NCBI RefSeq assembly: GCF_901827205.1
Contig: NZ_LR594675.1
Coordinates: 310,001-374,000, forward strand
Origin: Variovorax sp. PBS-H4
Lineage (GTDB): Bacteria > Pseudomonadota > Gammaproteobacteria > Burkholderiales > Burkholderiaceae_C
DNA length: 64,000 bases
Direction of reading: 5' to 3'
The notes under the pieces are model-generated. The model did not search any database. It worked only from the letters and a program-made list of their open reading frames with translations, and was not told the DNA's origin. Below are positions 33,424-42,281 of the stretch, piece after piece. A program made the translations under genes and the position numbers. Every line of letters begins with the position of its first letter. The stretch's first letter is position 1.

Positions 33424-34779
33424 ATGAATCCCATCACCCCCGCGCATGCAGTCAATCAGGGCGAGGACGCGCCCAGGAAACAGACCTTCTGGCCTCACGG
33501 CTGGTGGCGCCTGATGGAGATTCGCATCGGCATCCTGCCGTTGCCGATCTATGTCCTGGCGGGGGCGCTGATCGCGGGCTTCATCGCCAGCGGCAAGCTG
33601 CCGGGCGAAATTTCGCTGGCAATCGTGATGTTCGCGTTCTTCGGTTTCACCTTCGCCGAAATCGGCAAGCGTCTGCCGATACTGCGCAACATCGGCGCCG
33701 GCGCCATCTTTGCCACCTTCATTCCCTCCGCACTCGTGTACTACCACTGGCTGCCGGCCGACGTGATCAAGGTGACGACGGACTTCACCAAGCAGACGAA
33801 CTTTCTCTACCTCTTCATCGCCTCGATCATCGTGGGCAGCATCCTTGGCATGGATCGCCAGGTGTTGATCAAAGGCTTCTTGAAGATCTTCGTGCCGCTG
33901 GCCGCCGGGACGATTGCAGCCGGCGCGGTCGGCACGGCGGTGGGCACTGCGCTGGGCTTGGGCGCTTATCACACCTTCTTTTTTCTCGTGGTGCCGATCA
34001 TGGCGGGCGGCGTAGGCGAAGGGGCGATCCCGCTTTCGATCGGCTATGCGGAAATCCTCCATCAGGACCAGGGGGCGCTGTTCGCCACGGTGCTGCCGCC
34101 GGTCATGCTCGGCAGCTTGACGGCCATCGTCCTGGCCGGCACCCTGAACTTCGTCGGCAAGAAGAGGCCGCATCTCACTGGCGAGGGCCGGCTGCAGCGC
34201 GGCGAGCACGACGACATGGATCCCAAGCAGGAAGAAATCACCGGCCACATGGACGTCACGCACATTGCCGCTGCCGGCATCACTGCGCTCACGCTGTACC
34301 TGCTGGGCATCATGTGCTCTCGACTGTTCGGGCTGCCCGCGCCAGTTGCCATGCTGTTCCTCGCCGTCATCGTGAAGCTGACGCAGGCCGTGTCGCCGCA
34401 ACTCCAAAGCGGCGCCTACGTGGTCTACAAGTTTTTCTCGACCGCGGTGACCTATCCGCTCCTGTTCGCCATCGGCGTGTCGCTCACGCCATGGGACAAG
34501 CTTGTGGCCGCTTTCACGCTGCCCAACCTCGTCACGATCGTGGCCACCGTTGCGACGCTGATGGCGACCGGCGCCCTGGTTGGCCGGTGGATGAACATGT
34601 ATCCCATCGAGGCGGCCATCGTGAACGCTTGTCACAGCGGACAGGGTGGCACCGGAGACGTTGCGATCCTGACCGCCGCCAATCGGATGACCCTGATGCC
34701 GTTTGCGCAGATCGCCACGCGCATCGGCGGTGCCGTGACGGTCACGATTGTGCTGATCGTGCTGGCCCGCATGGGTTGA
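33424..34779 (+). CDS. 2-hydroxycarboxylate (citrate/malate) transporter
   Basis: A 451-residue membrane protein of the 2HCT family. Two copies of the GG-containing signature loop are visible, IMAGGVGEGAIPLS (about residue 195) and SGQGGTGDVAIL (about 408), inside a pattern of 11-12 hydrophobic segments. Family members import citrate, malate or lactate with Na+ or H+. The ATG at 33424 follows GGAG and gives MNPITPAHAVNQGE. It lies at the left edge of the accessory block and is convergent with the hpa operon end, so it may take up pathway acids. Confidence 0.88.
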   Translation: MNPITPAHAVNQGEDAPRKQTFWPHGWWRLMEIRIGILPLPIYVLAGALIAGFIASGKLPGEISLAIVMFAFFGFTFAEIGKRLPILRNIGAGAIFATFIPSALVYYHWLPADVIKVTTDFTKQTNFLYLFIASIIVGSILGMDRQVLIKGFLKIFVPLAAGTIAAGAVGTAVGTALGLGAYHTFFFLVVPIMAGGVGEGAIPLSIGYAEILHQDQGALFATVLPPVMLGSLTAIVLAGTLNFVGKKRPHLTGEGRLQRGEHDDMDPKQEEITGHMDVTHIAAAGITALTLYLLGIMCSRLFGLPAPVAMLFLAVIVKLTQAVSPQLQSGAYVVYKFFSTAVTYPLLFAIGVSLTPWDKLVAAFTLPNLVTIVATVATLMATGALVGRWMNMYPIEAAIVNACHSGQGGTGDVAILTAANRMTLMPFAQIATRIGGAVTVTIVLIVLARMG

Positions 34780-34812
34780 GTGGGTTCTTCGGCCTGCGTT
34801 TAGTCCTCGCGC

Positions 34813-35790
34813 TCAGTACAGCCCGCGCTGCCGCGCATGCAGCCGCGCCAGCCCCAGCAGCGCATCGGTGAATGGCGTGGCGACACCCGCACGCTGCCCC
34901 AGCTCCCGCACCACCGACACCAGCGCATCCAGTTCCACCGGGCGATGGGCTTCGACGTCCTGCAGCATCGACGTCTTGAACGCCCCCAGCTTGCGCGTGA
35001 CCGCGTGCCGGTCTTCGGGGCTCTCGGCGATGGGGATGCCGATGCGCTCGCCGATGTCACGCGCCTCCAGCATGACGGTCGAGATGAAGCCGCGGACCAG
35101 CTCGTCGTTGAGGATGAGGTCGGTGGTGGCGCCGGTCAGAGCGCTGATCGGATTGACCGTCATGTTGCCCCAAAGCTTGTACCAGACGTCCTTCTGGATC
35201 TGTGCCGAGAGGCGGGCCTCGAAGCCCGCGTGGTTCAGCAGCGTTTGGAGCCGTTGCGCACGCGGGGTCGCTACGCCCGAGGGCTCTCCGATGATCAGGC
35301 CATTGCCGAAGTGATGGCGCACAACGCCCGGTCCATCGAGCGAGCAGCTGGCGTGCACCACGCCCCCGATCACATGGCGGGCGGGAATGGCCGCGTCGAT
35401 CTTCCCGCCCGGGTCCACCGCCTCCAGCTGCGTGCCGGCGAGCGGGCCGCCGAAGCCGCCTTGGAGAAACCACCACGGCACGCCGTTCATCGCGGTCAGC
35501 ACGATCGTGTCGGGCCCGAGCAGCGGCGCGATCCGCGAGGCGACCGCAGGCAGGGCCGGCGCCTTCACCGCGATGACCACGAGATCCTGCACACCCAGCT
35601 CGTGCGGGTCGGCCACCGCATGCACCGCGACGCGCGTGCGCTGATCTCCGCGCACCACGCTCAACCCGTCACGCTGCAGGGCTTCGAGCGTTGCGCCGCG
35701 CGCCACCACATTGAGACGGCAGCCTGCCTGCGCAAGACCGACGCCGATCCAGCCGCCAATCGCGCCGGCGCCGTAGATGCAGACTTTCAT
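34813..35790 (-). CDS. Ketopantoate reductase-like (ApbA/PanE family) dehydrogenase
   Basis: A 325-residue NAD(P)-dependent dehydrogenase. The dinucleotide fold starts MKVCIYGAGAIGGWIGVGLA. Later VWYKLWGNMTVNPISALTGA carries the Lys/Asn pair of the family, followed by HRPVELDALV. PanE itself is a housekeeping enzyme, but this divergent copy ends a catabolic operon next to a class II aldolase and an IlvD-like dehydratase. It more likely acts on a hydroxy or oxo acid formed there. The start at 35790 is the ATG that opens the Rossmann fold. Confidence 0.85.
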   Translation of the reverse strand: MKVCIYGAGAIGGWIGVGLAQAGCRLNVVARGATLEALQRDGLSVVRGDQRTRVAVHAVADPHELGVQDLVVIAVKAPALPAVASRIAPLLGPDTIVLTAMNGVPWWFLQGGFGGPLAGTQLEAVDPGGKIDAAIPARHVIGGVVHASCSLDGPGVVRHHFGNGLIIGEPSGVATPRAQRLQTLLNHAGFEARLSAQIQKDVWYKLWGNMTVNPISALTGATTDLILNDELVRGFISTVMLEARDIGERIGIPIAESPEDRHAVTRKLGAFKTSMLQDVEAHRPVELDALVSVVRELGQRAGVATPFTDALLGLARLHARQRGLY

Positions 35791-35800
35791 CGCGGTCCGT

Positions 35801-36592
35801 TCAGTGCTTGTAGGAATCGTCGATGCGATCGACCTGCCGCACCAGCGCGTCGAAAACGTCCTGCCCACCACCGTGCTTCAGGTTGAACTGCAGCGCGTCG
35901 CGGGTGCACCTGCGCGCGGTCTCCTCCGATACCGGAATGGGGGCGCCCATCGACAGGGTCGCCATCTGGATCTCGCACGCGCGCTGCAGGGTCCAGAGGA
36001 TGGCAAAGGTCTGCGGCAGGGTCTGGCCCCAGGCCAGCAGGCCGTGGTTGCGCAGTATCACGGCCGGCCGGTTGCCGATGCTCTTCAACAGGCGCGGCCC
36101 TTCGTCAGCGTGGATGGTGATGCCCTCGAAGTCGTGATACGCCACCCTGTCGTGCAGCTGCGCGGTATAGAAGTTGGTCTGCTGCAGGCCGCCCTGAAGG
36201 CAGGCAACGGCGACGCCGGCCGTGGTGTGCGTATGCATCACGCAGTGCGCGTCGGGCAGGCCGTCGTGGATGGCGGCATGCACGGTGAAGCCGGCCGGGT
36301 TGACCGGATGGCGCGAGCCGTCGAGCACCTTGCCCTGCAGGTCGATCTTGACCAGGTTGCCGGCCGTGACCTCGCTGTAGTGCAAGCCGAACGGGTTGAT
36401 CAGGAACTGCTTCTCGCCACCCGTCACGCTGTCAGGCAGCCGCACGGTGATGTGGTTGTAGATCATCTCGATCCAGCCCAGCATCGCGAACACGCGGTAG
36501 CAGGCGGCGAGCTGCAGGCGCGCCTCCTGCTCGTCGGGATGGAGGGCCGCGCGGACCTTGCCGACGGCCGGCTCAGCGAGGGGGGTGTTCAT
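35801..36592 (-). CDS. Class II aldolase/adducin-family protein
   Basis: A 263-residue protein of the class II aldolase/adducin fold. The zinc ligands appear as HTHTTAG (about residues 120-126) and a later His in LRNHGLLAWG. SVTGGEKQFLINPFGLHYSE near residue 55 is also typical. Members are fuculose-phosphate-type aldolases or decarboxylases, but this branch is common in aromatic clusters with uncertain chemistry. It is 10 bp upstream of the reductase gene and 19 bp after a Bug receptor gene. Confidence 0.85.
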   Translation of the reverse strand: MNTPLAEPAVGKVRAALHPDEQEARLQLAACYRVFAMLGWIEMIYNHITVRLPDSVTGGEKQFLINPFGLHYSEVTAGNLVKIDLQGKVLDGSRHPVNPAGFTVHAAIHDGLPDAHCVMHTHTTAGVAVACLQGGLQQTNFYTAQLHDRVAYHDFEGITIHADEGPRLLKSIGNRPAVILRNHGLLAWGQTLPQTFAILWTLQRACEIQMATLSMGAPIPVSEETARRCTRDALQFNLKHGGGQDVFDALVRQVDRIDDSYKH

Positions 36593-36611
36593 CGGCAGTT
36601 CCTTTTCATGT

Positions 36612-37604
36612 CTAGCCCTCGGCAGTGAAGCCGATCTGCTTCACGATCGGGGCCCACTTCGCGGTGTCTTGCTTGATCAGGTCGGTCAGCTCTCCGGGCG
36701 AGGAGGACATCGCCTCCAGCCCGAAGGTGGACAGGCCGTCGATCACGTCCTTCTGCGCCAGCGCCGTCTTCATCGCCGCATTGGCGCGCGCCACCACGTC
36801 GGGCGAGGCCTTGGCCGGCAGCAGGAAGGCGAACCATTCGCTGTGCGTGACGTTCTTGACCCCCTGCTCCTCGAAGGTCGGCACATCGGGCGCGAAGCGG
36901 CTGCGCTTCGCACCGGAGACGCCGAGGATGCGCACCTTGCCGGAGCTCAGGTGCTGGGTGATGTCGCCGATCGGGCCCGACACGGCCGCCACGTTGCCTC
37001 CCAGCAGGTCCAGCATGGCCGGCTGCGTGCCGCGGTAGGCCGCGTGCTTGAGGTCCACGCCCGCGTTCTTGCCGAGCAGCGCGCCGATGAAGTGCGGCGT
37101 CGAGCCGGCCGCAGGCGATCCGTAGTTGGCACCTTCGGGATGGGTCTTGGCCCAGGCGAGGTACTCGGGCACCGATTTGACCGAGGCGGGCACCGCCGGG
37201 CCGACGGCGAAGCCGAAGTCGAACTGGCAGGCGACCGTCAGCGGCGTGAGGTCCACCAGCGGGTCGTAAGGCAGCTTCTTGTAGATGTGCGGATAGATCG
37301 TGAGGATGGAGGTCGGCGTCTGCAGGATCGTCGCGCCGTCGGCAGGCTGGCTCTTGACGTAGGTGACGGCGATCTGGCCGCCCGCGCCGGTGCGGTTTTC
37401 CACCACGACGGCCTTGCCGTAGTCGGGCTGGAGGCGGGTCGCAACGCGGCGACACAGCGTGTCGGAGGTGCCGCCGGCCGCGAAGCCCGTGATCAGGCGC
37501 GCGGTCTCGAAGGGCTGAGCCTGCGCGAAGGCCTGCTGCCCGAGGCTGGCGAGCAGGGCGGAGGCGCCGGTGGTCTGCAGCAGGTGGCGGCGGGTGATGG
37601 TCAT
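36612..37604 (-). CDS. Bug/TctC-type receptor with Tat signal
   Basis: A 330-residue solute receptor. The N-terminus TRRHLLQTTGASALLASLG is a twin-arginine signal; the mature part has ITGFAAGGTSDTLCRRVAT, VVENRTGAGGQIAV and LPYDPLVDLTPL. It lies between the IlvD-like and aldolase genes within the hpa-linked operon and has no TctAB partners. It probably captures a pathway acid in the periplasm. Confidence 0.88.
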   Translation of the reverse strand: MTITRRHLLQTTGASALLASLGQQAFAQAQPFETARLITGFAAGGTSDTLCRRVATRLQPDYGKAVVVENRTGAGGQIAVTYVKSQPADGATILQTPTSILTIYPHIYKKLPYDPLVDLTPLTVACQFDFGFAVGPAVPASVKSVPEYLAWAKTHPEGANYGSPAAGSTPHFIGALLGKNAGVDLKHAAYRGTQPAMLDLLGGNVAAVSGPIGDITQHLSSGKVRILGVSGAKRSRFAPDVPTFEEQGVKNVTHSEWFAFLLPAKASPDVVARANAAMKTALAQKDVIDGLSTFGLEAMSSSPGELTDLIKQDTAKWAPIVKQIGFTAEG

Positions 37605-37632
37605 GATGAGGATGTCTCCGTATGAGGGCGTT

Positions 37633-39354
37633 TCAGGATTCGTCGCGCAGCCAGGTGACGGCGCCCGAATGGGTCACGGCACCCTGGTGGCTGGGGCGCA
37701 CGGTGAGCGCGTATTTTTCCAGCAAGCCGGTGTGCCGGACCCCCGCGTTTACCTGACGTCCGGCCAGCCGCGCGGCGATTTCCCCGTCGCTCAGTTCGAC
37801 CGTGATGCTGCGCGCCTCGGGACGCGCATCGATGGAGACGATGTCGCCGTCGCGCAATGCGGCGATCGGGCCGCCCTCGGCCGCCTCTGGCCCTGCATAG
37901 CCGATGCAAAGGCCGCGTGTCGCCCCGGAAAAGCGCCCGTCGGTCAGGAGCGCGACCTTGTCGCCCATGCCCTGGCCGTAGAGCAGGGCCGTGATGCCCA
38001 GCATCTCCCGCATGCCGGGGCTGCCCTTGGGCCCTTCGTTGCGGATCACGAGCACGTCGCCGGCCTGGTAGCGGCGGTTCTGCACGGCGGCCTGCGCTTC
38101 TTCCTCCGACTCGAACACGCGCGCCGGGCCGCGGTGCACCAGTGTCTTCAGGCCCGCCGTCTTGAGCAGGGCGCCGTCCGGGCACAGGTTGCCCTTGAGC
38201 ACGGCAAGGCCGCCGTCGCGCGTGATCGGGTCGCCGGCCTTGCGCACCACGCGGCCGTCGGGCGCGGGCGCATCGGCGACTTCATCGGCCAACGTTCGGC
38301 CGGTGAAGGTGAGCGCGTCGCCATGCAGGTGGCCTTGTTCGAGCAGTGTCCGCAGGATCACGCCGGCGCCGCCGATGTAGAACACGTCGCGCGCCAGGTA
38401 CTGTCCGCCCGGGCGCAGGTCGGCGATGAGCGGCGTCCGCGCGAAGACCTCGGCGACATCGTCGAGGTGGAACCTGATGCCGGCCTCGTGCGCAATGGCC
38501 GGCAGGTGCAGCGCCGCATTGGTCGAGCCGCCAGTGGCCGAGACCACGGCGCAGGCGTTCTCCAGCGCCTTGCGCGTCACGATCTCGCGAGGCAGGGGCC
38601 CGTCTCCCAGCACCGCCTTCATCAGCTGCCGTGCCGCGCGGCGCATCAGGGGCGCGCGCTCGCTGAACACGGCCGGCACCATGCTGGAGCCGATCGGCGC
38701 CAACCCCAGCGCCTCGGACACCATGCCCATGGTGTTGGCGGTGAACTGGCCTGCGCAGGCGCCGGCGGTGGGCAGGCAGGCCCGGCTCATGGCGTCGAGC
38801 TCTTCGTGCGTCGCCTCGCCGGCCAGCACCTTGCCGATGGTCTCGTAGGTGTCGACCACATTGAGGTCGCGGCCGTCCGGCCCCGGCATCTGGCCAGGCA
38901 GGGCCGAGCCGCCGTGCACGAACACGCTGGGCACGTTGCAGCGGACCATGCCCATCATCAGGCCCGGGAGGTTCTTGTCGCAGGCGCCGATGGCAAAGAT
39001 GCCGTCCCACTGGTGACCGCGGGTGGATGCTTCGACGCTGTCGGCGATGAGCTCGCGCGAGATCAGCGAGAAGCGCATGCCCGAATGCGCCATCGTCAGG
39101 CCATCGCTCACCGACACCACCGGGCATTCGTGCGGTGTGCCGCCGCCCGCGTAGATGCCGGTCTTGGCATGCTGCGCCTGCTCGCGCAGGTTGAGGTTGC
39201 ACGGGCTCATCTCGCCGCCGGTGTGGAACACGCCGACGTGCGGGCGCGCGATGTCCTCGTCGTCCTGGCCGAGCGCATGCAGAAAGCTGCGCGTCGTGGC
39301 GCGGATGGTGCCCTCGCGGATGATCGCGGAGCGGAAGCGCTTTGGATCGCTCAT
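37633..39354 (-). CDS. IlvD/Edd-family dehydratase
   Basis: A 573-residue Fe-S dehydratase. The cluster and active-site motifs are SPCNLNLREQA (about 51), GACDKNLPGLMMGM (about 121) and LPTAGACAGQFTANTMG (about 190), with GPKGSPGMREM and LTDGRFSGATRG in the C-terminal domain. Housekeeping IlvD makes branched-chain keto acids. Relatives in catabolic clusters dehydrate sugar acids. Its place directly after hpaI suggests the catabolic role, but the substrate is open. Confidence 0.88.
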   Translation of the reverse strand: MSDPKRFRSAIIREGTIRATTRSFLHALGQDDEDIARPHVGVFHTGGEMSPCNLNLREQAQHAKTGIYAGGGTPHECPVVSVSDGLTMAHSGMRFSLISRELIADSVEASTRGHQWDGIFAIGACDKNLPGLMMGMVRCNVPSVFVHGGSALPGQMPGPDGRDLNVVDTYETIGKVLAGEATHEELDAMSRACLPTAGACAGQFTANTMGMVSEALGLAPIGSSMVPAVFSERAPLMRRAARQLMKAVLGDGPLPREIVTRKALENACAVVSATGGSTNAALHLPAIAHEAGIRFHLDDVAEVFARTPLIADLRPGGQYLARDVFYIGGAGVILRTLLEQGHLHGDALTFTGRTLADEVADAPAPDGRVVRKAGDPITRDGGLAVLKGNLCPDGALLKTAGLKTLVHRGPARVFESEEEAQAAVQNRRYQAGDVLVIRNEGPKGSPGMREMLGITALLYGQGMGDKVALLTDGRFSGATRGLCIGYAGPEAAEGGPIAALRDGDIVSIDARPEARSITVELSDGEIAARLAGRQVNAGVRHTGLLEKYALTVRPSHQGAVTHSGAVTWLRDES

Positions 39355-39361
39355 GGTGTTG

Positions 39362-40171
39362 TCAGTACGTGCCGCCAGAAGCGGTTGGCTTTGCGCCACC
39401 CTTGAAGCGTGCGACCAGCGCAGCCGTGCTGCGCACCAGGAGGCTGGTGTCCAGGCCGACCGCGACGAAGAGGGCTCCCAGGTCCAGGTACTTCTGCGCC
39501 AGCTTCTCATCGGGCGTCAGGATGCCGGCGGCCTTGCCGGCGCGCTGGATGCGTGCGATCGCGTCGTCGATGGCTGCCTGCACTTCGGCATGGTTCGAAT
39601 CACCGACATGGCCTAGCGAAGCCGACAGGTCGGCCGGCCCGATGAACACGCCATCGACACCTTCGACGGCGGCAATCGCCTCCAGGTTTGCCAGCGCTTC
39701 ACGCGACTCGGCCTGCACCAGCAGGCAGACCTGCGAGTTGGCCTCCCTGGCATAGGCCGGGTAGCGGCCCCAGCGCGAGGCGCGCGCGCCGCCCATGCCG
39801 CGAATGCCCTGTGGCGGGTAGCGCATGGCGCGCACGATGGCGCTCGCCTGCTCGGGCGTGTCGACCATCGGCACCAGCAGGGTCTGCACGCCGAGGTCGA
39901 GGTACTGCTTGATCAGCGCCGCGCCCGCGTCGCCGTGGCCGACCGGCACGCGCGCGATGGCGTTCACGCCCGGGTACGCCGCGATCGCCTGCGCCTGCTG
40001 CAGCACGCTGTGAAGGCCGTTGGGCGAATGCTCGCCGTCGATCAGCAGCCAGTCGAAGCCGGCGCCGGCGCAGATCTCGGCGCTGTAGGCGTCGGCCAGG
40101 CCGAGCCAGAGGCCGATCTGCGTGCGCTTGTCGGCCAGGGCCTGCTTGAAGGGATTGGTGGGGGTTTGCAT
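39362..40171 (-). CDS. hpaI: HpaI-type 4-hydroxy-2-oxo-heptanedioate aldolase
   Basis: A 269-residue class II pyruvate aldolase of the HpcH/HpaI family. Motifs are FDWLLIDGEHSPN (about 40-52), IARVPVGHGDAGAALIKQYL and VFIGPADLSASLG, with the expected metal acids. It splits 4-hydroxy-2-oxoheptanedioate into pyruvate and succinate semialdehyde, the last step of homoprotocatechuate meta-cleavage. The gene follows hpaH after 10 bp. The length matches HpaI. Confidence 0.9.
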   Translation of the reverse strand: MQTPTNPFKQALADKRTQIGLWLGLADAYSAEICAGAGFDWLLIDGEHSPNGLHSVLQQAQAIAAYPGVNAIARVPVGHGDAGAALIKQYLDLGVQTLLVPMVDTPEQASAIVRAMRYPPQGIRGMGGARASRWGRYPAYAREANSQVCLLVQAESREALANLEAIAAVEGVDGVFIGPADLSASLGHVGDSNHAEVQAAIDDAIARIQRAGKAAGILTPDEKLAQKYLDLGALFVAVGLDTSLLVRSTAALVARFKGGAKPTASGGTY

Positions 40172-40181
40172 GTGTTCTTGT

Positions 40182-40985
40182 TCAAACAAGGCGGAAGGCG
40201 ATGGAGCCCAAGGGGCCGTAATCGGCGTGGAAGGTGTCGCCGGGCTTGGCGGTGGTCGGCCGGGTGAAGGAGCCGCCCAGCACCACCTCGCCGGCCTCCA
40301 GGCACTCGCCCCACGGCGCAAGCTTGTTGGCCAGCCACGCGACGCCGGTTGCCGGGTGGTTGAGCACGGCCGCAGCCAGGCCCGACTCCTCGATCACGCC
40401 GTTCTTGTAGAGCAGGGCGCCGACCCAGCGCAGGTCCACCGCATCGGGCTTCACGGGCCGGCCGCCGGTCACGATGCCCGCGTTGGCCGCGTTGTCGGCG
40501 ATGGTGTCGAACACCTTGCGCATGGCGCCGGTCTCGCGGTCGAGCTGCTCGATGCGCGCATCGATGATCTCGATCGCCGGCACCACGTAGTCGGTGGCGG
40601 CGAGCACGTCGAAGATGCTCACGTTCGGCCCCTGCAGCCGCTTGCCCAGCACGAAGGCGAGCTCGACCTCGATGCGCGGCGCGATGAAGCGGGTGAACGG
40701 GATGTCCGCGCCCTGCTCGAAGAACATGTCGTCCAGCAGCGTGCCGTAGTCCGGCTCGGTGATCTGGCTGGCTTGCTGCATGGCACGCGAGGTCAGGCCG
40801 ATCTTGTGGCCCCGGACCACGCGGCCCTCGGCCAGCTTGGCCTTTACCCATTCGCGCGAGATCGCGTAGCCGTCCTCGATCGTCATCTCGGGATGGCGCA
40901 TCGAGAAATGCCGCACCTGCACGCGCGACTTCTCGCTTTCGTGCAGCTCCGCCGCGAGTTGCTGGATCAGCTTCTTGTCGAGCAT
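40182..40985 (-). CDS. hpaH: 2-oxo-hept-4-ene-1,7-dioate hydratase
   Basis: A 267-residue hydratase of the MhpD/HpaH group. Motifs are VRGHKIGLTSRAMQQ (about 58-72), EVELAFVLGKRLQG and VPAIEIIDARIE, where the acidic residues bind Mg. It adds water to 2-oxohept-4-ene-1,7-dioate before the HpaI aldolase. It is 1 bp from hpaF, and the order hpaF-hpaH-hpaI follows the pathway. Confidence 0.93.
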   Translation of the reverse strand: MLDKKLIQQLAAELHESEKSRVQVRHFSMRHPEMTIEDGYAISREWVKAKLAEGRVVRGHKIGLTSRAMQQASQITEPDYGTLLDDMFFEQGADIPFTRFIAPRIEVELAFVLGKRLQGPNVSIFDVLAATDYVVPAIEIIDARIEQLDRETGAMRKVFDTIADNAANAGIVTGGRPVKPDAVDLRWVGALLYKNGVIEESGLAAAVLNHPATGVAWLANKLAPWGECLEAGEVVLGGSFTRPTTAKPGDTFHADYGPLGSIAFRLV

Positions 40986-40986
40986 G

Positions 40987-41391
40987 TCAGGATGGGAAGA
41001 GAGGATGCAGGTTGCCGCACTTGCCGTCGTACACCTGGCCGGGCGCCTCGTCGATCTGCAACGTGATGCCCACGTGCCGCTTCGCGAGCAAGGGCTCGGC
41101 ATGTTGCTTCAGCCGCGCGAGCAAGGCGTCGCCGACGCGCTTTTTCACCGCTTCGGAGCGCCCGGCCGCCATGCGCAGGTTGAGGTAGACGAAACCATGC
41201 GCGCCCGAGCCGTCGGCGACCGCGAAGTGCGCGGCCGGATAGGCCAGCACGCGCGTGCCGCCGACCGGAAAGACCGGACGCGCCTGGTCGTCGTGCTGTT
41301 CGAGCATGGTGTCGGCAAGGGCGCGACACAGCGCCGGCATGTCGGCATCGGCTTCGATGTCGGGCGTGTAGAGGATCACGAGATGGGGCAT
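40987..41391 (-). CDS. hpaF: 5-carboxymethyl-2-hydroxymuconate delta-isomerase
   Basis: A 134-residue isomerase of the CHMI family. The reading MPHLVILYTPDIE begins at an ATG at 41391. The next upstream start candidate is a TTG at 41397. The ATG is preferred because this enzyme uses the N-terminal Pro after Met removal as its base. YLNLRMAAGRSEAVKK and ITLQIDEAPGQVYDGK are seen in the C-terminal half. It isomerises 5-carboxymethyl-2-hydroxymuconate for decarboxylation by HpaG. Confidence 0.9.
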   Translation of the reverse strand: MPHLVILYTPDIEADADMPALCRALADTMLEQHDDQARPVFPVGGTRVLAYPAAHFAVADGSGAHGFVYLNLRMAAGRSEAVKKRVGDALLARLKQHAEPLLAKRHVGITLQIDEAPGQVYDGKCGNLHPLFPS

Positions 41392-41403
41392 GTGCAAAGC
41401 TCT

Positions 41404-42279
41404 TCAGGCGGTGTCTTGTCCCGGCAGCGGCGTCACCGGAAAGATCGCATTGATCTGCCCCGTGCCCGAGCTGCCGAAATACGGCGTGACGATTTCCACC
41501 GGCGCGGTGTAGCGGTCCCAGCCCAGCAGGCCCAGCAGCATCGCCGTGTCGTGCATGTCGCCTTCGCCCCAGCATTTCTCGGCATACATCGCCAGCATCC
41601 CGACGAAGGTCTTCCATTCGCCGGCCTTCCACAGCTCGACCACGCGATGATCGACCTGTTCGAGGAAGGGATCGTAGACCTTGTGCATGAACTCGGGCGC
41701 GCGGCCGTTGTCAGCGAAGTGGTGCGACAGCGACCCGCTGGCGAACACCGCCACCGTGCCCTCGTAGCGCTCCTCGATGGCACGGCGCACGGCGAGGCCG
41801 AAACGCCCGGATTCGCGCAGGTCGTGCCAGTCGCACCAGCCGCTGATGCTGATCACCTTGTAGTGGTGGTCGGCGTTCATGTAGCGCATCGGCACCAGCG
41901 TGCCGTACTCGAGCCCCAGCGTGGTGTCGCTGTGCGCGCGGCTCTTCACCCCCATCTCGTTCGCCACGTCGGCGATCAGGTGGCCCAGGCCCGGGTTGCC
42001 CGGGTACGCATACGGCATGTTCTTGATGAAGTGGGGCAGCTCGTTGCTGGTGTAGATCCCCTCGAACGCCGGGCCGCAGTTGATGTGGTATTCGCTGTTG
42101 ACCTGCCAGTGCACGTCGAACACCACGATGGTGTCCACGCCCAGTTCGCGGCAGCGCCGGTCGATTTCCTTGTGGCCGTTGATGGCGGCCTCGCGGCAGC
42201 CGAAGTTCGGGCCGGGAAATTCCGACAGGTACATCGAGGGGACGTGCGTGATCTTGGCAGCGAGTGCGAGCGTGCCCAT
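41404..42279 (-). CDS. hpaD: 3,4-dihydroxyphenylacetate 2,3-dioxygenase
   Basis: A 291-residue extradiol ring-cleavage dioxygenase of the LigB (class III) type. VFDVHWQVNSEYHINCG (about 53-69) and GSLSHHFADNG (about 188-198) hold the Fe-binding His and the catalytic His. It opens homoprotocatechuate to 5-carboxymethyl-2-hydroxymuconic semialdehyde. Length fits enterobacterial HpaD. Its start is 2 bp after the hpaE stop. Confidence 0.93.
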   Translation of the reverse strand: MGTLALAAKITHVPSMYLSEFPGPNFGCREAAINGHKEIDRRCRELGVDTIVVFDVHWQVNSEYHINCGPAFEGIYTSNELPHFIKNMPYAYPGNPGLGHLIADVANEMGVKSRAHSDTTLGLEYGTLVPMRYMNADHHYKVISISGWCDWHDLRESGRFGLAVRRAIEERYEGTVAVFASGSLSHHFADNGRAPEFMHKVYDPFLEQVDHRVVELWKAGEWKTFVGMLAMYAEKCWGEGDMHDTAMLLGLLGWDRYTAPVEIVTPYFGSSGTGQINAIFPVTPLPGQDTA

Positions 42280-42281
42280 GT

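Noticed and set aside
37633..39354. Calling the IlvD-like gene the housekeeping dihydroxyacid dehydratase
   Set aside because: Its place in a catabolic operon argues for another substrate, so the gene symbol was left empty.
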